Part shown: positions 59,725 to 64,000 of the stretch, in pieces
Layout: each line of letters starts with the position of its first letter
Position numbering within the stretch: position 1 is the stretch's first letter
Source of the DNA: Cichorium intybus
Taxonomy: Eukaryota > Streptophyta > Magnoliopsida > Asterales > Asteraceae
Length of the DNA stretch: 64,000 bases
Assembly: GCA_023525715.1 (NCBI GenBank)
Contig: CM042010.1
Location: 67,361,966-67,425,965, forward strand
Direction: 5' to 3'
Program-made: the position numbers and the translations under genes
The notes under the pieces: model-generated
Seen by the model: the letters and a program-made list of their open reading frames with translations, nothing else
What the model was told of the DNA's origin: nothing
The model's database searches: none

Positions 59725-60104
59725 TGTAAGGTTTTCTGCAGATCTATGAACTAAATAACCTAAGTTCACATGCAACCTATGATGATCTATGTTTTTTTCT
59801 AATTAAACATATAACTAATTCCTAGAGGCTGAAAGAATTAAACTAAAAGATAGATTAAGAAAAACCAACCTTTATAGTAACTTAGAAGCAAAGCAACAGA
59901 AACCTCTTGCCTCAAATGCAGTCACACCCTTAGCTTGGAATGTTGGCAAAAAATTCCTTCAGAGAGATAGTCAAAATCGTCGTCATTAGGGTTTGTGAGC
60001 CTCTTTATTTATAGGCTCCAAGTGGTGATCAGATAAACCTTATAGATAAACCTTTTTGAATTCGAATTAAGATAATCTATTATCTTAATTAATCAAGCCT
60101 TTTA

Positions 60105-60188
<84 letters not shown>

Positions 60189-60190
60189 CG

Positions 60191-60284
<94 letters not shown>

Positions 60285-60635
60285 CCGCCAATCACTCACT
60301 CACTTAAAATACTATCACTTACTCAACTATTGAATAATTACAGTTTTAGTCCCTGCACCTTAATTAATCAATTTAACTGCCAAATTCATTCCAATTAATT
60401 CCAGAAAAATTCCTAATTAATTATTATAGTTTCTAATTAATATATTATCACTTAAATATATTAATAAACTATTTATTTAATTTCTATTGATTTATTAATC
60501 ACATAATAAATCAGCCTTTCTCTCTACCAGACTTTCTGCCAATCCTCCAACTATGAGGGCAACCCAAATGGACTATGCTACTATTAATTAGGTAAATACT
60601 AATTATTAGTCATGGCTTAGACACTTAATCCAACA
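59725..60635 (-). repeat. Copia-C 5' LTR, 911 bp
   Basis: TG...CA ends like Copia-B, enlarged by two AT arrays (60107-60184, 60194-60281). TATA box CTATAAATA at 60006-60014 on the minus strand. Confidence 0.88.
60107..60281. repeat. Two adjacent (AT)n arrays in Copia-C LTR
   Basis: Arrays of 78 and 88 bp separated by AAATCGATT, with one C interruption at 60253. Confidence 0.95.
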
Positions 60636-60963
60636 GTTTCAACATCCTATGAATCCTCCCTCCAAACATATTCGGATCCTCCAAACTGAACCCTGACGTC
60701 AGCAAAGCAGTCTCAAACAGCAACATCACCAGATCCTTCACCGACTTATCATTCTTATCAGCCTCCGCCCCCTTCCTCAATTCCTCCATTATAGGATTAT
60801 CAGGGTTGGTAGACATGTACGACCCCATGCTACTGTCCCTCAACGCCTGCGCCTTCATTATCCTCTCCATGTTCGCACTCCATCCGTACTCTCCGGTCTC
60901 CAAACAGCACGGCGAGTCCACAATCCTGTTGGAAACCACCACCTTCTCCACCTTGTCTCCATT
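60636..60963 (-). pseudogene. Cytosolic HSP90 C-terminal fragment
   Basis: About 109 codons match the C-terminal domain of plant cytosolic HSP90: DKVEKVVVSNRIVDSPCC, GEYGWSANMERIMKAQALR, DKNDKSVKDLVMLLFETALL and GRIHRMLKL. An in-frame gap of about 7 residues follows SYMS compared with normal HSP90. The frame has no stop. It ends where the Copia-C LTR is inserted and starts abruptly at a TGA-preceded boundary near 60963, so it is a partial copy, not a working chaperone gene. The rest of the gene is not in the window. Confidence 0.85.
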
Positions 60964-62160
60964 TCATACATGATATCTAGAATAAACAACCCATTTCGGA
61001 CCAAAGTGGTAATAGATGTGGAACGAGCGTGTTAGTAGAAAAGAAGGAGGAAGAACGTAAAAATTAAGGGCACAGACCCACAATTGGCCTGATTGCATAC
61101 ATCTGGATTCACTAAGGTTAGAGTGGTAGTGATTCAATTGGTTTGTATCATCTGATTGCAGGTTAGTCTGGAAACGATCGAAGCTATTGACTTCATTCGA
61201 CTCATTTAGTTTATTGTGGCAGCAATTCATTCTGGATTGCAGGTATCCGATTGCAGGTCTTCGATTGCAGACTGGTAGTTGAAGATAGGCGATTACCCAT
61301 TAAAGATTTGCGATTCTGATTACCGATTACCGATATGATCATTTGCGATTTTGATATGATCATTTGAAGCACGTTGAAGCCGACAAAAGCAGATTGAAGC
61401 ATCGACTGAAGATGAAGGTGGCCGGAGAAGGTTCTGTGGCCGGAGAAGAAGGTTTGGACTCCTTCTTACAGGTTTGAATCCTGTTGGACCTGCAATTTTG
61501 ACGTCGGCGTCGGATAAAATGTGTTCGTTTAAGTCAAAAAGAAAACTGGAACTGAAATTTCAAGAAGTCAGCCCATGGACGACGTTTAGACATGTGGCGT
61601 GCAAAGGAGCGATCATGGTGGCGTTCGACGGCGAGAGCAAATTGCATATAATTGATGAGGTGGAAGGAGGTGAGGACGGTGAGGATGTACAGGCATTAGA
61701 GGAGGACAGCGGCGAAGAGAGCAAGATGGAGGAGGTGGTGGATGATTTTCTTTTTTTTTAATTAATAATCAATAATAAATTTTAAAAAATGAAAAAGAAA
61801 TAAGAAAGGGTAAATTGGTCATTTAACTTGGACCAGGGACCAAATTTGTAACAATTTTACCACCACAGGGACCTTCAGCGTGAGATTTCAAAAGGATGAC
61901 CAAAACTGTAATTTCATGTCTACCACAGGGACCAAAATTGTAATTTACTCAAAAAATTACCAATATAGTATTCACAGTTTAATAACTAGAAATTTTATTA
62001 TATTGTGAATATTGTAAAACGTATTAAAAAATAAGGAAATTTATTAAGTTTGATGTATTTTCACATAATAAACAAGTGTGAAAAAACAAAAAAAACGTAA
62101 AAAACATAATTCTTAATGTGTGAATATCGGTTCTCACGGTTCTTAACCTTTTAGTGGTTC
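60964..62160. other. Low-copy-looking region with no supported gene
   Basis: Contains CGATTGCAG-type repeats (61235-61270), a leader-like stretch with repeated GGCCGGAGAAG (61410-61455), and a 95-codon plus-strand ORF at 61474-61761 (Glu-rich C-terminus, no recognised domain, low confidence as a gene). Short dispersed words such as CCACAGGGACC occur twice (61862-61874, 61922-61934). AT-rich sequence from 61950. Confidence 0.4.
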
Positions 62161-62176
62161 TCATTTGAACCTATTC

Positions 62177-62330
<154 letters not shown>

Positions 62331-62479
62331 TTAAGAATGAGTAAAAAAGTTCAAATTGCAAGACTAAGTCTACACCACATATTTTTTTCATTTCGTTCTA
62401 ATGCTTCGGCGTCGTCGGCGCGTTTACGTTCTAACGACGAAATAAATATATTATCATTCATATATGATTTTCACATCCC

Positions 62480-62925
62480 TTACCACCTGCACCACCTTCG
62501 TCACCTCTACCACCACTGTCGTCGTAGCCGCCACCGCCATATCTACCACCACCACCACTTCCACTTCTACCGCTTTCGCCACCTCCCCCACCGTCATCGT
62601 CACCATCACCGCCACCTCGTCATCGCCACCAACCACCACCACCTTTATCACCATCATCACCACATTGACCACCAAAAGCACTAACAATTTTACCACCTCC
62701 ACCACCCCGAACACCACTACCACCACCTACCACCACCACCAACACCACCTCCATCACCACCACCTCCATCACAACCACCACCACCACCACATTCACCACC
62801 ACCCACAGCCACCGCTACTTCCACCTACACAAACACCACCACCTCATTAACATCAGCGCCACCTCCACCTCCACAACCACCACCTGCACTACTACCTTCG
62901 CCACCAACTACAACAACCGTTAATG
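62480..62925. repeat. CAC/CCA trinucleotide-rich tract
   Basis: About 450 bp of degenerate ACC/CAC triplets. ORFs on both strands are pure low complexity (Thr- or His-rich on plus, Val/Gly-rich on minus) and are not supported as genes. Confidence 0.85.
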
Positions 62926-62971
62926 CCATAAAGGTCGACGGTTATGTATTTCACATATCATCTTTTAACTT

Positions 62972-63379
62972 TCAAAAATCATCTAATAACATATGATTTC
63001 CTTCTAGTTTGAATGGACAACCGATTTTTTTTGTGTCGGAATTCATTGTGGAGATTTCCTTACTTTTGTATACATCGCCACGATCACATTGAAATAAAAC
63101 ATTATAGTTACGTTTAAAAAAATTTATAACGATAACGTAACCAAGATTGCGACCCACATTTTGCACCCAATCTATCAATTCTTGACGAGATTTAAACACC
63201 TGGAAATTATATGATTATTTAAAAAACTAGTTTACTCGATAATAACGTTACTAGAATAGTATAATAACGAACTTATGCCATATATGTTTCGAACGACGAT
63301 GCGTGGTCGACAAAAATTCACTTTCATTCAAGCATTTTATTTCATCCAATTCAGTTTTGTTCGTTGTATGGATGTCCGT
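62972..63379 (-). pseudogene. FAR1/MULE-type gene, exons 2 and 3 (right copy)
   Basis: On the minus strand, exon 2 (63379-63279) matches the left copy at 25369-25470 but is one base shorter, which shifts frame, and its donor reads GC instead of GT. Exon 3 (63199-62972) follows acceptor TTTCCAG and encodes VFKSRQELIDWVQNVG, then CDRGD and GCPFKL, the zinc-finger pattern of FAR1-related and MULE transposase proteins. TGA codons replace two expected Trp codons after DDF. No MULE catalytic domain follows. Confidence 0.65.
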
Positions 63380-63456
63380 TCTATTGGTTTCCTAATGTGT
63401 AATGGTTCTACCATTTTTAAAAGTATGGTTTTGATTCAATTAATTTAATTATTAAG

Positions 63457-63569
<113 letters not shown>

Positions 63570-63749
63570 AAATAATATGTGATCATATGTTTACTACAAA
63601 AGTTAAAAAAACTGAGGTATATTTTGAAACTTTTATTTAAATCGAAGGAGGTAAACAAAAAAAATTAAAACTTAAACCGGATGAGATTGGACTTTATGTT
63701 AAATTGATGGGCTATTAGTTTGCACGAATTCGTGCGAATAGGAGGACCC

Positions 63750-64000
63750 TTTCATTTTGTACCATTTGATTTGAGTTTTTGTTTTTTGTTGTTTTATTTT
63801 TTTTGTGTTTTAAATATTTTGTTAGTTTGTTGTCTTTTTTTATTTTATTTAATTAATAGTTTTGATTTGTTTTATTACATACCCCCTAGTTTCATTTTAT
63901 AGCCCCTTGATTTGAGTTTTTGTTTTATATTTTTTTTTGTCTTTTGCCTATTTTGTTTTTTGTTGTCTTTTCTTTTTCTTTTTATTTTCTTTTATTAATT
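63750..64000 (+). repeat. T-rich tandem repeat, right copies
   Basis: At least two units of about 140-150 bp, each starting near GATTTGAGTTTTTGTTTT. Same orientation as 24535-24689. Runs off the window edge. Confidence 0.75.

Noticed and set aside
61474..61761. 95-codon ORF as a host gene
   Set aside because: No recognisable domain, Glu-rich low-complexity end, and no clear promoter or splice structure; mentioned only within the region entry.
62337..62850. His-rich and Thr-rich ORFs
   Set aside because: Translations of a CAC/CCA triplet tract; alternative frames give equally biased products.

Overview
This is repeat-dominated nuclear DNA from a flowering plant, most likely a eudicot. The gag and pol sequences and the family mix remind me of Asteraceae, but that is only an impression. 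Almost every base belongs to a transposable element. I see no intact host gene, no rRNA or tRNA gene and no CRISPR. The only recognisable host sequences are a cytosolic HSP90 fragment (60636-60963) and two broken copies of a FAR1/MULE-type zinc-finger gene.

Left block, 1-24689. A truncated Ty1/copia element on the minus strand (Copia-B) runs off the left edge and ends with its 5' LTR at 3589-4356. Next is a second minus-strand copia, Copia-A (4517-24486, target duplication ATCAC). It holds two later insertions: a hAT DNA transposon (6041-9076, 8-bp duplication GCTTAGAC) and a plus-strand chromodomain-type Ty3/gypsy element, Gypsy-1 (9504-20261, duplication TCTCA, both LTRs 2677 bp).

Right block, 24690-63749. 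This is a deep nest, all on the minus strand. Copia-C (25547-60635, same family as Copia-B, 3' LTR missing) contains Gypsy-2 (27728-56004, duplication AACAG, same family as Gypsy-1). Gypsy-2 contains element E (30891-50820, duplication TACGT, both LTRs 1113 bp), which is Athila-like and has no pol. E contains Copia-D (32674-46084, duplication CCCCG). Copia-D is SIRE-like, carries an extra ORF downstream of pol, and is the youngest by LTR identity. The whole nest is bracketed by a 21-bp inverted repeat with a near-perfect 9-bp flanking duplication inside a T-rich tandem repeat (24690 and 63749), as expected for a Mutator-like element.

How the parts work: within each retroelement the order is LTR, primer binding site, gag, protease, then integrase, RT and RNase H (copia) or RT, RNase H, integrase and chromodomain (gypsy), then polypurine tract and LTR. 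All autonomous-type elements here carry stops, frameshifts or deletions. Gypsy-1 (one frameshift, one stop) and Copia-D (two stops, one frameshift, plus a 5' LTR deletion removing the TATA box) are closest to intact. The most noteworthy signals are the extra Copia-D gene with its own TATA box and leader, a CTTCGG hexamer strongly over-represented throughout Copia-D, the pol-less two-ORF element E, a minisatellite in the Copia-A leader, a conserved candidate intron inside the gypsy LTRs, and (AT)n arrays grown from short seeds inside element sequence. LTR comparisons, motif counts and alignments were made by eye.
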